Positions 8,902 through 17,721 of a DNA stretch of 64,000 nucleotides are shown here, in pieces. A program made the translations under genes and the position numbers. This DNA comes from Oligoflexia bacterium. Lineage in GTDB: Bacteria > Bdellovibrionota > Bacteriovoracia > Bacteriovoracales > Bacteriovoracaceae. The DNA lies in assembly GCA_015232355.1 (NCBI GenBank), contig JADFZW010000023.1, positions 643 to 64,642 on the forward strand, written 5' to 3'. The notes beneath the pieces are model-generated. The model saw only the letters and a program-made list of their open reading frames with translations, was not told the DNA's origin and did no database searches. Every line of letters starts with the position of its first letter. The first letter of the stretch is position 1.

Positions 8902-10122
8902 TTACTTGAGGTAGTTATTTACAAGTCCTATCCAATATCCAGCAGCTGCAAGCATAATTTCATCACTCGGAACAAAGTATGGATTATGTAATGAAATATT
9001 TTTATTATCATTACCAAGAACTCCTAACTTAATCATATTTCCTGGAATTTTTTGTAAGAAATAAGCAAAATCTTCACCACCTAAACTTGCAGTCATTGAG
9101 TGATGAACTTTGCTACCTGGAAAAATTTTATTGACTACGCTTGAACAAAACTTTGCTTCCTTAGAAGAGTTTATCATTACTGGATAACCAAATTGATAAT
9201 CAAGATCAATGGTGCAATCGAAGGTACTAGCAATTCCATTAGTAATTTGTTTTATCTTCTCAATCAAAGAGCTTTGCACCTCTGTACTAAGTGTTCTTAA
9301 AGTTCCCGCAATCACTGCCTCTTCAGGAATTATATTATGAGTTGTTCCTGAATTAATTTGAGTTATAGAGAGTACTGCAGGAGAAAATGGATTATTCATT
9401 CTACTAATAAGATTTTGTAGAGCTAAAATTAGATGGGCCGAAACTATAATTGGATCCTTTGTCTTATGAGGAAGTGCCCCGTGACCACCATGCCCTCTAA
9501 TTTTTATAGTAAACATATCACTGTTGGCCATCGCTGCTCCCTCTGTAATTCCCCATTCGCCAAATGGTAAGTCTGGCCAGATATGAAGACCAAAGATAGC
9601 ATCCATTTTAAATTTATCTAGTAATCCATCTTCAATCATCAGTTTTGCACCAAAGAGTCCCTCTTCTCCTGGTTGAAAAATCAAAATTACTTGACCATTA
9701 AAATTTTTATTTTGATTCTGATTTAGATAGATGGCCGCTCCTAAAAGTGCTGCCATATGAATATCATGAGCACAAGCATGCATTTTATTTGCATGAATTG
9801 ATTTAAAACTAACTCCATTTTCACATAGAGGATTTGCTTTCTCCTCTAGAGGAAGTGCATCCATATCCGCCCGCAAAGCAATTGTCTTTCTACTTTCACT
9901 CGCACCTCCATTTCCATCGATTATGGCCACAACTCCATGTTTGGCATATCCACGATGGATTTGCTCTACTTTTATATTCGCTTTATCTCTCAAAAAATTA
10001 AAAATAAAATCAGAGGTAATACTCTCTTCTAAACTTAACTCAGGATGTGAGTGCAAAAAATGTCTACACTCACACATTTCCTTATAAATGTTACTCTTAT
10101 TATCAAAAAAAGGATTTTTCAT
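8902..10122 (-). CDS. M20-family amidohydrolase (hippurate/N-acyl-amino-acid hydrolase type)
   Basis: 406 residues, the usual family length. Seen in order: HSHPELSLEE near the N-terminus; ALRADMDALPLEEK; the metal-binding HACAHDIHMAALLG; the general-base/metal pair in FQPGEEG; GLHIWPDLPFG; the dimerisation lid with GGHGALPH; the substrate segment SGTTHNIIPEEA; and SLGGEDFAYF near the end. This family hydrolyses N-acyl or peptide-like amide bonds in the cytoplasm with a two-metal centre. The exact substrate cannot be read from sequence. No signal peptide. It stands alone between a 200-bp gap and the receiver gene. Confidence 0.9.
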   Translation of the reverse strand: MKNPFFDNKSNIYKEMCECRHFLHSHPELSLEESITSDFIFNFLRDKANIKVEQIHRGYAKHGVVAIIDGNGGASESRKTIALRADMDALPLEEKANPLCENGVSFKSIHANKMHACAHDIHMAALLGAAIYLNQNQNKNFNGQVILIFQPGEEGLFGAKLMIEDGLLDKFKMDAIFGLHIWPDLPFGEWGITEGAAMANSDMFTIKIRGHGGHGALPHKTKDPIIVSAHLILALQNLISRMNNPFSPAVLSITQINSGTTHNIIPEEAVIAGTLRTLSTEVQSSLIEKIKQITNGIASTFDCTIDLDYQFGYPVMINSSKEAKFCSSVVNKIFPGSKVHHSMTASLGGEDFAYFLQKIPGNMIKLGVLGNDNKNISLHNPYFVPSDEIMLAAAGYWIGLVNNYLK

Positions 10123-10218
10123 GTTTTACAAATGTCCTGCTGTTTATATGCTGTTACGTTTTTTAATAAACAAACACAGAATACAATATAGCAATCCCAT
10201 TGTAAATTTAGAAAGATT

Positions 10219-10731
10219 CTAAGAAATTTTACTCGTCAACATTTTTTCCAAACCATCAATAAGAATCTTCTCCTCATCACTCATAGCAGAAGTTTGGCCA
10301 TTTAATTCATCCTTTTGCTTATTATATTTATCAAACATTCGCTGAATAAAGTTAATAAGGTGATTAGGAGGAAAGGGTTTTGACATATAGTTAACTTTTT
10401 TAATTAATCCCTGGTACTCTGTCTCCTCAAGATATCCACTGAGAACTAAAATATGATTAGGATGTTGTTCTCTTGGAAGAGAAGAAATATTTTCAATCAT
10501 CCGTATACCATTCATCATAGGCATATTTAAGTCAGTAATCACTAATAAAAATTTTTGTTTCTTAATTAACTCAAGGGCATCTTGACCATTATAAGCAAAA
10601 CTTAAATTTAAATTTTTAAAAGAATCATTTAAAAGAAGCTCAATTGATTCACACATCTCCTTTTCGTCATCAACTACTAATAAATTAAAATTCTCCATTT
10701 GTTGATCATTACTTTTATTACTATTACTCAT
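10219..10731 (-). CDS. Single-domain response regulator (CheY-like receiver)
   Basis: 170 residues: one receiver domain with the acidic pocket in LLVVDDEKEM, the phospho-acceptor Asp in VITDLNMPMMNG, a Ser in LVLSGY and the conserved Lys in MSKPFPP. About 45 further residues at the C-terminus have no output-domain signature. A good ribosome site (AAGGATG) precedes the ATG. It lies 39 bp downstream of the HD-GYP-like gene on the same strand, so they probably form one unit, with the receiver passing a phosphate signal alongside or into that protein. Confidence 0.9.
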   Translation of the reverse strand: MSNSNKSNDQQMENFNLLVVDDEKEMCESIELLLNDSFKNLNLSFAYNGQDALELIKKQKFLLVITDLNMPMMNGIRMIENISSLPREQHPNHILVLSGYLEETEYQGLIKKVNYMSKPFPPNHLINFIQRMFDKYNKQKDELNGQTSAMSDEEKILIDGLEKMLTSKIS

Positions 10732-10770
10732 AATTATTTCATCCTTATATCATATCAAATATCAAGTGAA

Positions 10771-12105
10771 TTAAAATTCCAAATTCTCTAAGGTAGTAAT
10801 CACTCTCTTATATAAAAATTTAGTATATTTTGTTTTCATTGTATCTAAAATAGCTTTAAAGTTGATATCTTGATTTTGAGATTTAGCGATCACAATTGAG
10901 TGAGCAAATTCCTCGCAGATAAAAAAGACAATCGCCAAAGGAGATAAGTTATTGGAATAATTTTTAGGCATTCCATAACCATTTATAGCACCATGGTGTT
11001 GTTTAATAATCACCTCAATTCCAAGAGGCGCACTTGGAAAATTTAATACCAATCCTGCTGCCTCTGTAGCATGAGAAAGTATAATATGCCTCTCTTCATC
11101 ACTTATATTCATCTCATTTATTTCATTTTGAGATCTAACCATTGCCCATTCATCACGATCAAATATTATATCATGCATGAGTGCCACAAATGCCAACTTC
11201 TCTTGTTGCTCAGGAGTTCCCCACTCCATATTTTTTAATGAATGAAATGTTATATATGTCACTAGCTGAATCATACGATAACGATAGGTACTCTTATTAG
11301 CAAAAATCTTTTCTAGTAAAGTTTTAACTCGAGGAATTTTATTAATAACCTTCTGAACTGATTCTATTGTACTTTTTGCTAACTCCACTGTCTCTTGAGA
11401 GAAACCAGCAGTCTTCAACTGCTCTCTTAAAACATCAACGCTATTACTAGTAATGGTTACTCGTTGATCATCATTAATCTCTCCACTGTTGAGTTTACCC
11501 AGCAATTGTTTAGTAATAGTATTAGTTAATGTTAATCGATGCTCTTTAGGAACGTAGAGTTCACGAATACCTTTTCTTATAAAGTGTTCGGCATCTTCTA
11601 AAACAATGCTATCTTTTGGATTAAATCGCTTTATAAATTGATCTCCATGGGATGTTTTCAGACGTAAATAGACTGGACAAATAAGTATGTCCAAGGTCAG
11701 AAAAAATTCAATTGGTATTGAAATATAATCTGGAACTACTTTCGCTGCCATCTCTTTTGGAGTGATTCCCAAACATTGGGCGGCATTTTTTAAGATATCT
11801 CTCACCTCTGGTGATTCCCCTAAAATAATTGCATGTTTTTCCATCAGCGGTTCAGGCCCTAAGATAATCATAGGAATTGTTTTGGCGTTCTCTTTTAAGA
11901 ATTTAAATATCTCTATCGCTGTTTTAGTATTTTCTATAATATTTCTAGTAATAATCAATTTAATATCATTATTATTTTGTAATAGATCTATTGCTTCCGA
12001 ATGATTTTTCTTGTGAAATACTTTCGCATCCAAATATGTATTAAGATTTAATGAAAAGACAGTATCCGTATTGATATTATTTTCTACTAGAATTATTTGA
12101 GACAC
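10771..12105 (-). CDS. Degenerate receiver plus HD-GYP-like domain protein
   Basis: 444 residues from a GTG start preceded by GGAG. The N-terminal 120 residues fold-match a receiver (IILVENN, LIITRNI, MIILGPE), but the acidic pocket and phospho-acceptor Asp are lost. A DUF3391-like stretch follows (LRLKTSHGDQFIKRF, about 150-200). The C-terminal 200 residues form an HD domain with FVALMHDIIFD in place of the usual HDxGK. HHGAINGYGMP stands where active HD-GYP cyclic-di-GMP phosphodiesterases have HHxxxDGxGYP. The HD pair and the second His pair remain, but several consensus positions are altered, so catalysis is uncertain; it may be a binding or regulatory relative. Confidence 0.7.
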   Translation of the reverse strand: MSQIILVENNINTDTVFSLNLNTYLDAKVFHKKNHSEAIDLLQNNNDIKLIITRNIIENTKTAIEIFKFLKENAKTIPMIILGPEPLMEKHAIILGESPEVRDILKNAAQCLGITPKEMAAKVVPDYISIPIEFFLTLDILICPVYLRLKTSHGDQFIKRFNPKDSIVLEDAEHFIRKGIRELYVPKEHRLTLTNTITKQLLGKLNSGEINDDQRVTITSNSVDVLREQLKTAGFSQETVELAKSTIESVQKVINKIPRVKTLLEKIFANKSTYRYRMIQLVTYITFHSLKNMEWGTPEQQEKLAFVALMHDIIFDRDEWAMVRSQNEINEMNISDEERHIILSHATEAAGLVLNFPSAPLGIEVIIKQHHGAINGYGMPKNYSNNLSPLAIVFFICEEFAHSIVIAKSQNQDINFKAILDTMKTKYTKFLYKRVITTLENLEF

Positions 12106-12209
12106 AGCTATTCTCCAGGAAAATTATACTAAAAATTAGTTATATGCTCATCGGAGAATTTAAATTTGAGATTAGTACATTTTTACTCAAGCTACACTTT
12201 AAACAAAAT

Positions 12210-12770
12210 TTATTTTAGCTGCAGAGATCTTTCAAAATTTGGAAGTGTGGAGATAACATAAGGATCTTTTCTCAACTCAAATGCTAATTCTAGCGCCTTT
12301 AAATCGGCAGCACTTTCAAGTAACCATGCATTTCTTGTTGTTAGTGGTAAATGTTCTTTGATTTTATAATCATGCTTTTGCGCCCAAGTATAGATCTCAC
12401 TTTCACTCAAATTAGGATGAAAATATACAATTACTCCTCCAGGAAGAAGCGCCAATCCATTACCATTAGGTGAGCTAGCAAAAACTTTTAATCCATCTTT
12501 CAATCCATCTAAAGAGGAGAGAGATTTATTTTTAATAATTAGAGTAGAAGGAAATTTATTTTTTAAAATATTAACATTAACCACTGACTTAGAATTTTTC
12601 ACAATTTCTTTTTCACTTACTCCTTTCAAAGCGGTCAAATCATGTAGTAAATAAATTTTTTTTAAAGAATCACCATCGTAATAAGAGTACTCGGAATATT
12701 CGTATGCATATGCACATACCAATGCATATATAAATACAAAAAACAAAATAAATATATTTTTACTCATCAT
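12210..12770 (-). CDS. Secreted protein resembling a subtilisin-type pro-domain
   Basis: The start chosen is the ATG at 12770, which has AGGG about 8 bases upstream; the frame also opens at 12791. A clear signal peptide (FILFFVFIYALVCAYAY) is followed by an unrecognised segment. The last 80 residues have the pattern of inhibitory pro-domains of S8 peptidases: GGVIVYFHPNLSESEI, then a helix, a Leu-rich strand, a second helix ALELAFELRKDP, and the terminal YVISTLPNFER. It lies directly behind the S8 protease gene on the same strand (10-bp gap), and that protease lacks its own pro-domain. A folding chaperone or inhibitor supplied in trans is inferred. Confidence 0.55.
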   Translation of the reverse strand: MMSKNIFILFFVFIYALVCAYAYEYSEYSYYDGDSLKKIYLLHDLTALKGVSEKEIVKNSKSVVNVNILKNKFPSTLIIKNKSLSSLDGLKDGLKVFASSPNGNGLALLPGGVIVYFHPNLSESEIYTWAQKHDYKIKEHLPLTTRNAWLLESAADLKALELAFELRKDPYVISTLPNFERSLQLK

Positions 12771-12780
12771 AATTATTTCC

Positions 12781-14415
12781 CTACTCTCCATAAAAAGTTA
12801 AGCGCCAACTATCAAATGTTCCACTCGTTCCACTCTTCTTATCTTTTACTTCCAAGATCCAATCACCATCAGCGCTCTCTCCTAAATCTCTAGTAACTCC
12901 AAAAGTCCATTGATAACTTAAGGAACTTAAATTGCATACATCAGAGGAACCGTCCTCCTCGTTGTAACAAGTATGTTTGGTGGCCAATGTACTTTGAGTA
13001 CTATAACTTCCTCCACTTCTTCGAAGTTTAATTTCTAAATTGCCCCAATCAGCGTGAGTAATTTTTACTGTAACCGCCACATACTCTATTTTGCTAATGC
13101 CACTACTTGATACAGTGATGGTGGAACTAACTGCACTCTCAGGATTAGGATTATCCGTGATCGCTTGATTAACAGTCATTACTCCAGCAGTAGGAAAAGA
13201 GACTCCACTTGTTCCTCCTACTAATGTTCCTACATTAGTCCAAGTCTTTGCATAATTAACTGCTGATTCCGCATTTACTACTCCGAAACCATAGTCGTGA
13301 TGAATATTATATCCGGCCCCATTAGTAGTCCAACCACTAGATGTTGAATCATTTTTACGAGCAGACTTCGCTAAAATAATACGCACATCACGCCAACTAA
13401 GATTAGGATTAGCATTTAAAATCAAAGCGGCCACTCCTGCTACCATAGGAGTAGATGCGGAAGTGCCATTAAATTTATTTGTATAATTTTTATCGCTTAA
13501 ATCAGTGGTTGTAGAATTTCTATTATAACCAGCACTCTCTCCAGTCATATCAGTAGTAACTATACCACTACTACTTGAGGAACTTTCGCTATTTTGAGAA
13601 GGAGCACAGACCCACAAGTTAGCTCCACTCTCGGAATAAGTTGCTTTTACTCCCGTATTTCCAACAGCACAGATAGCAAGTACTCCAAAGTAATTTGCAT
13701 ATCCATCATAATTTGAATTATCCTCTCCAGAGGAATTAGCGCCATTGCCTCCCGCCCACAAATAAACTATTCCTTTGCCTCCTCTTCCACTACTAAGTCC
13801 ACTCTTGATTGCATCTTTCCAGACAGTGGCGGAACTTGTGTATTGGCCAGAACTATCGGCAGCACCCCAACTATTATTTGAAATATGAACGTAAATCATA
13901 TTTCTAGTCATCGCATCTGCGGCCATCGCATCTGTGGCCGCGGCCGCCACTAAATTTACTCCTGCTAGGGTAACCGCTGGAGCAATTCCTCTCACTCCAA
14001 TGTAATTAAAATCTTTAGCACCAATTATTCCCGCTACCGCTGTTCCATGTCTTGAAGCAGTTGAACTAGTACTACTTCCTCTAGTTGGATCGTTGGTACC
14101 ATAAACATAATTGTAGCTGTATGAAGTAGAGACATTTACTTGCAAATCAGGATGAGCTATTTCCATTCCATCATCAACAACTAAAGCTACTACTCCCTGC
14201 CCTCGATAATTTTGATCCCACACTGGCAAAACATTTATATCTTCACCTGCTGTTCCACCATTTTGTCCTGTATTTTGTAAATGCCATTGATACTGAAAGT
14301 ATGGATCGAGGTTACTTCTATTATCTGTGCTGGCAGTAGATGATGTATTACTACTGCTACTTTTACTGCAAGAATAAAAAGTGCTCACTAGTAAGATTAA
14401 TAAAAAAATTCTCAT
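12781..14415 (-). CDS. Kexin/furin-type S8 serine protease with C-terminal P domain
   Basis: 544 residues. The N-terminus is a lipoprotein-like signal ending FYSC followed by a Ser/Thr linker. The mature-type sequence starts almost at once (YFQYQWHLQNTGQ, about residue 40), leaving no room for the usual 80-100 residue pro-domain. Catalytic triad: Asp81 in VVDDGMEIAHPDL, His123 in SRHGTAVAGI and Ser319 in GTSASTPMVAG. The oxyanion Asn lies in WAGGNGANSS. The last 130 residues form a proprotein-convertase P domain (ITHADWGNLEIKL ... SWRLTFYGE). It is exported and probably membrane anchored. The lipobox is not ideal, so a secreted form is possible. Confidence 0.9.
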   Translation of the reverse strand: MRIFLLILLVSTFYSCSKSSSSNTSSTASTDNRSNLDPYFQYQWHLQNTGQNGGTAGEDINVLPVWDQNYRGQGVVALVVDDGMEIAHPDLQVNVSTSYSYNYVYGTNDPTRGSSTSSTASRHGTAVAGIIGAKDFNYIGVRGIAPAVTLAGVNLVAAAATDAMAADAMTRNMIYVHISNNSWGAADSSGQYTSSATVWKDAIKSGLSSGRGGKGIVYLWAGGNGANSSGEDNSNYDGYANYFGVLAICAVGNTGVKATYSESGANLWVCAPSQNSESSSSSSGIVTTDMTGESAGYNRNSTTTDLSDKNYTNKFNGTSASTPMVAGVAALILNANPNLSWRDVRIILAKSARKNDSTSSGWTTNGAGYNIHHDYGFGVVNAESAVNYAKTWTNVGTLVGGTSGVSFPTAGVMTVNQAITDNPNPESAVSSTITVSSSGISKIEYVAVTVKITHADWGNLEIKLRRSGGSYSTQSTLATKHTCYNEEDGSSDVCNLSSLSYQWTFGVTRDLGESADGDWILEVKDKKSGTSGTFDSWRLTFYGE

Positions 14416-14501
14416 CTAATTTACTCGGTCACTTATTTCGTAACTATATTTTATATTTATTTATAATTATTATGATTGCACAATTATTGTGCGATAGCAG
14501 G

Positions 14502-15863
14502 CTAAATTTTTAAGGACTTTTCTTTTAGAAATGTTGTGAGAATTGATAGTGTGGAATTAAGATCATCTATTCCTGCAAGCTCACGAGCAGAGTGCATAGA
14601 TAGAGTGGGAACACCAATATCAAGAGTGTTAACATTTAGTTGTCGATTAATCGATGGCCCTATTGTTGAACCACATGGTTTATCCGATCTACTGACAAAT
14701 GTTTGTATTGGTACATCTGCTTTTTTTGCAAAATATTTAAAAAATGCTTCTCCCTCTGGAGTGGTTGCATAACGAAAATTAGAATTAACCTTCAATACTG
14801 GTCCACCATTTAAAATTGGAGTATGTTCTGGATCGTGGAGCTCTTTATAGTTGGGATGAATAGCGTGAGCATTATCAATTGAAACGAAGAGTGATCTCAT
14901 CATCACCTTATTAAAATTATTTTTATTAGACGAAGATGATGAATTTATCAAACGTTTAAGTGTATCCGTGAGAAAAGTTCCCTGTGCTCCAACATTAGAT
15001 TCACTTCCTATTTCCTCATGATCGTAACATACGAAGAAAGATGTATGAGGAGTATTAGAGGTAATTAGCGCTTCCGCGGCCAAAAAAGTACTAAGTAAAT
15101 TATCTAAACGAGTGGCCAAAATAAACTCATCACTCAATCCTACAACCGCTGGCATCTCAATATCATACAAACGTAAATCATGAGCTAAAATCTCTTTTAT
15201 ATCATTCCCCTCTAAATTTACATTTAAATTAAGTACACTTAAATATTCTTTAATCAACTCACTAAAAGATGGATTATTATTGTTAGCAAAAAGTGTTGGA
15301 AATTTATGTTTTAAATTTTTTATTGTAGCTACCAGAGGGGTCATCTCTTTTTGTTTATTGATTGTTCTATTTTCATTTGCCTCTCTGTAAAGATGAATGG
15401 CCACACTAGGAATAATCGCTACCGCTTGCTTAAAATCAATTAGCAAATTCTTCAATTGATCATGATTATTTAAATAAGTTAATTTTCCTGCAAGCGAGAG
15501 CGGACGATCAAACCAACTACTTAAAATCGGTCCACCATAAACTTCTACTCCAAACTGCAGATGAGAACGATCAAAGATCATAGCATTTGGTTTTAACTTC
15601 AGAGATGGTGAGTCACCATGAGTGCCTATAAATCTAATTCCCTCCTCCTCCAATGGCGCCGCCGAAAGAGTAAAGGCAATTAACGCCCTCTGATCTCTTA
15701 TTGTAAAATATTTTCCCGGACGAAGGAATGCTACATCCTCATCCTCTGCTACCTCTCGAAAATAAGCCTCTTCAAATTTTGATTTTAGACTTTTAATCGT
15801 GTGATAGGGAGATGGAGATTGATGGATAAAATCCACAATCTTTTTGGCCAAATTATTTTCCAT
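14502..15863 (-). CDS. apeB: M18 family aspartyl aminopeptidase
   Basis: 453 residues, the full family length. Recognised motifs: GTHGDSPSLKLKPN (first metal His/Asp), EVYGGPILSSWFDRPL, the bridging Asp region ATRLDNLLSTF, the catalytic CYDHEEIGSESNVGA, DNAHAIHPNY, SRSDKPCGSTIGP, and the C-terminal metal His in TLSMHSARE. M18 enzymes are cytosolic dizinc aminopeptidases that remove N-terminal acidic or neutral residues; they usually form dodecamers. The gene precedes the protease genes on the same strand by about 85 bp and may be unrelated to them. Confidence 0.93.
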   Translation of the reverse strand: MENNLAKKIVDFIHQSPSPYHTIKSLKSKFEEAYFREVAEDEDVAFLRPGKYFTIRDQRALIAFTLSAAPLEEEGIRFIGTHGDSPSLKLKPNAMIFDRSHLQFGVEVYGGPILSSWFDRPLSLAGKLTYLNNHDQLKNLLIDFKQAVAIIPSVAIHLYREANENRTINKQKEMTPLVATIKNLKHKFPTLFANNNNPSFSELIKEYLSVLNLNVNLEGNDIKEILAHDLRLYDIEMPAVVGLSDEFILATRLDNLLSTFLAAEALITSNTPHTSFFVCYDHEEIGSESNVGAQGTFLTDTLKRLINSSSSSNKNNFNKVMMRSLFVSIDNAHAIHPNYKELHDPEHTPILNGGPVLKVNSNFRYATTPEGEAFFKYFAKKADVPIQTFVSRSDKPCGSTIGPSINRQLNVNTLDIGVPTLSMHSARELAGIDDLNSTLSILTTFLKEKSLKI

Positions 15864-15879
15864 ATCTAATCTCGTTTTT

Positions 15880-16074
15880 TTACTTAAGAAGATTCAACAC
15901 AATAACTACACCTAAAACCACTCCTGCAATTGTTAAGACAACTACTTTTCCAAAGTTAAAACGTTCCTTCTTTTTTACCTGATGAAACTTTGAATCCTTG
16001 GATGTAGCTTTTTCTCTTGCTAATTTTTCCTGTCTTCGTTTAATTTTTTTCTGTTTTTTAAGTTCAATTTTCAT
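15880..16074 (-). CDS. Small basic membrane-anchored protein
   Basis: 64 residues, unrecognised. The first 45 residues are extremely basic (Lys/Arg-rich, QKKIKRRQEKLAREK), followed by a single hydrophobic segment VVVLTIAGVVLGVVIVLN at the C-terminus. A GGGGG stretch stands before the ATG. The gap to the aminopeptidase gene is 16 bp, so the two are likely cotranscribed. A tail-anchored inner-membrane protein with a cytoplasmic basic tail is a structural inference only. Confidence 0.55.
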   Translation of the reverse strand: MKIELKKQKKIKRRQEKLAREKATSKDSKFHQVKKKERFNFGKVVVLTIAGVVLGVVIVLNLLK

Positions 16075-16486
16075 ACTAAAATTACCCCCAGCTGTATTTA
16101 ATTTAAAAAATAAAAAAATAAAAAATTAAATAATCATGATTTGAAAGATTATACCTATTACAATCGAAATTGCCATACATTTTATAATCTAATTGCATCG
16201 AACAAAAAAATATCAGTGTCGAAATGAACCTTTAAAAAAAATAAAAAAAAAAATTTATAAAAAAATCTTTCATTGTTTTTACATCTAAATAAGTTGAAAA
16301 AGTTATTGCAAATAAACAAATAATCACGTAAATATTTTCCTAACTATAAATCGTCGACAAAAGCATTTTAGTCTGTTTTTGTTTTTTTTATTTATTAATT
16401 GTCACAAGATTTAAAATTTGGAGTGATAATTTCAAATCTTGTATTAGTATTAACCACTAATTTCTATCTTAAGGAGAAGGGATTTT
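16075..16486. other. 412-bp divergent intergenic region
   Basis: A/T-rich spacer between the small membrane protein (leftward) and the first barrel protein (rightward). It must hold the promoters for both. Long A and T runs occur around 16228-16265 and 16378-16392. The only clear signal is the AAGGAG ribosome site at 16472-16477. No RNA gene or conserved riboswitch fold was recognised. Confidence 0.5.
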
Positions 16487-17569
16487 ATGAAAAAAGCGAT
16501 AGGTATCTTATCGGGTTTATCGGGAATAATTATTTTTGGGGCCACGGCATTTTGTAATTTTGCAATCGCATCTGATGATGCAACTACACCTACAACACCA
16601 ACTACTGTTTCACCAGCAGTTGTACCAACAACTGGTGATGCATCAAACACAAGCACTGCAGAGCTTTCTACATTCGACAAAATTAAAGATAAAGTTATTT
16701 TAAGATTAGACACTGATACTTTAACGACTAGAAATACTGATAAAAATGGTGATGAACCTGCAATTACCGGCTACTACACTATGTTCTATCCTATGCCTGC
16801 TTATAAATTTACTAAAAATACAAAACTCTGGATCATTCCTGAAATGGTTATGTTTAGAAACTACACAGAGAAAGATCAAGAAGTTAAAACTCAATATGTT
16901 CTTAAAAATGACAGCATGGGTTTTAGATTTGATCAAAATAACATTCTTACAGAAGAAGCAAATGGCATTAATTTTCATGCAAGATTTTATGCCCGTCCAA
17001 GAGTTACTCAAGAATCACGTCTTAGAAATGAAGAGTTTCTTCAAACTGAAACTCGTTTGATCTTTTCTAAAAAAATTGGAAAATACTCAGTTACAAGTGA
17101 AAACAGATTCTATATTTCAGACACAAACCTAGATCTTGCTAGTAATCCATATTACTACTATCAAATTAACTATCTTACACAAGAGTACGAACTATCAGAT
17201 AAATTAACTGCAACACTATATGGTAAATATGTTACCACTCGTAAAAAAGGTGGCCCTGTAACTAATACTGATTCTCTTTATGGTGGCCCTGGATTTGATT
17301 ATAAATTCACAGATAGATTTAATACATCATTCAAACTTTGTTCACACCTACGTGCTTCTCATAAGAAAAATATTTTCTTAAATGATGTTGAATCAGTAAT
17401 TGATCTTAATTATGACTTTGGATCACGCCTATCAGCTACAATAGAGTTCATCAACCCATATATGTTTGCTAGAAATGGCAAACTTGCTAGTAGGGCCGGA
17501 GAATTCTCTGTTGATGCACTTAAAACTGGAAGTTCAGTTGAGTTAGTTCTCTCTATGTACGCTTGGTAG
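16487..17569 (+). CDS. Outer-membrane beta-barrel protein (first of two paralogues)
   Basis: 360 residues with a signal peptide (IIIFGATAFCNFAIA-S) and a Thr/Pro/Val-rich linker. About 290 residues of alternating polar/aromatic strands follow (for example YTMFYPMPAYKF, KLWIIPEMVMFR, INFHARFYARPRV). The final residue is Trp (SMYAW), the C-terminal aromatic expected for BAM-dependent barrels. It shares FRFDQNxILT, GxNF and a downstream FLQ block with the next gene. Family name not recognised; porin-like function is inference. Strong ribosome site AAGGAGAAGGG. Confidence 0.65.
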   Translation: MKKAIGILSGLSGIIIFGATAFCNFAIASDDATTPTTPTTVSPAVVPTTGDASNTSTAELSTFDKIKDKVILRLDTDTLTTRNTDKNGDEPAITGYYTMFYPMPAYKFTKNTKLWIIPEMVMFRNYTEKDQEVKTQYVLKNDSMGFRFDQNNILTEEANGINFHARFYARPRVTQESRLRNEEFLQTETRLIFSKKIGKYSVTSENRFYISDTNLDLASNPYYYYQINYLTQEYELSDKLTATLYGKYVTTRKKGGPVTNTDSLYGGPGFDYKFTDRFNTSFKLCSHLRASHKKNIFLNDVESVIDLNYDFGSRLSATIEFINPYMFARNGKLASRAGEFSVDALKTGSSVELVLSMYAW

Positions 17570-17721
17570 TAATCAAGGATAGTTATTTCTCTTGCCTATT
17601 TATTCAATTTTTGTAAACATCAAATCATCTTAATTTTATCATCTTTTATTAAATTTATTTAATTTATTTAATTTAAGCTTATTCTTAATTTAATTTAATT
17701 TTTATCTTTGGAAGTACATCT

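Noticed and set aside
12781..14415. Protease as a subtilase with internal pro-domain after the lipobox
   Set aside because: Only about 20 Ser/Thr/Asn/Asp-rich residues separate the signal from the catalytic domain; too short.
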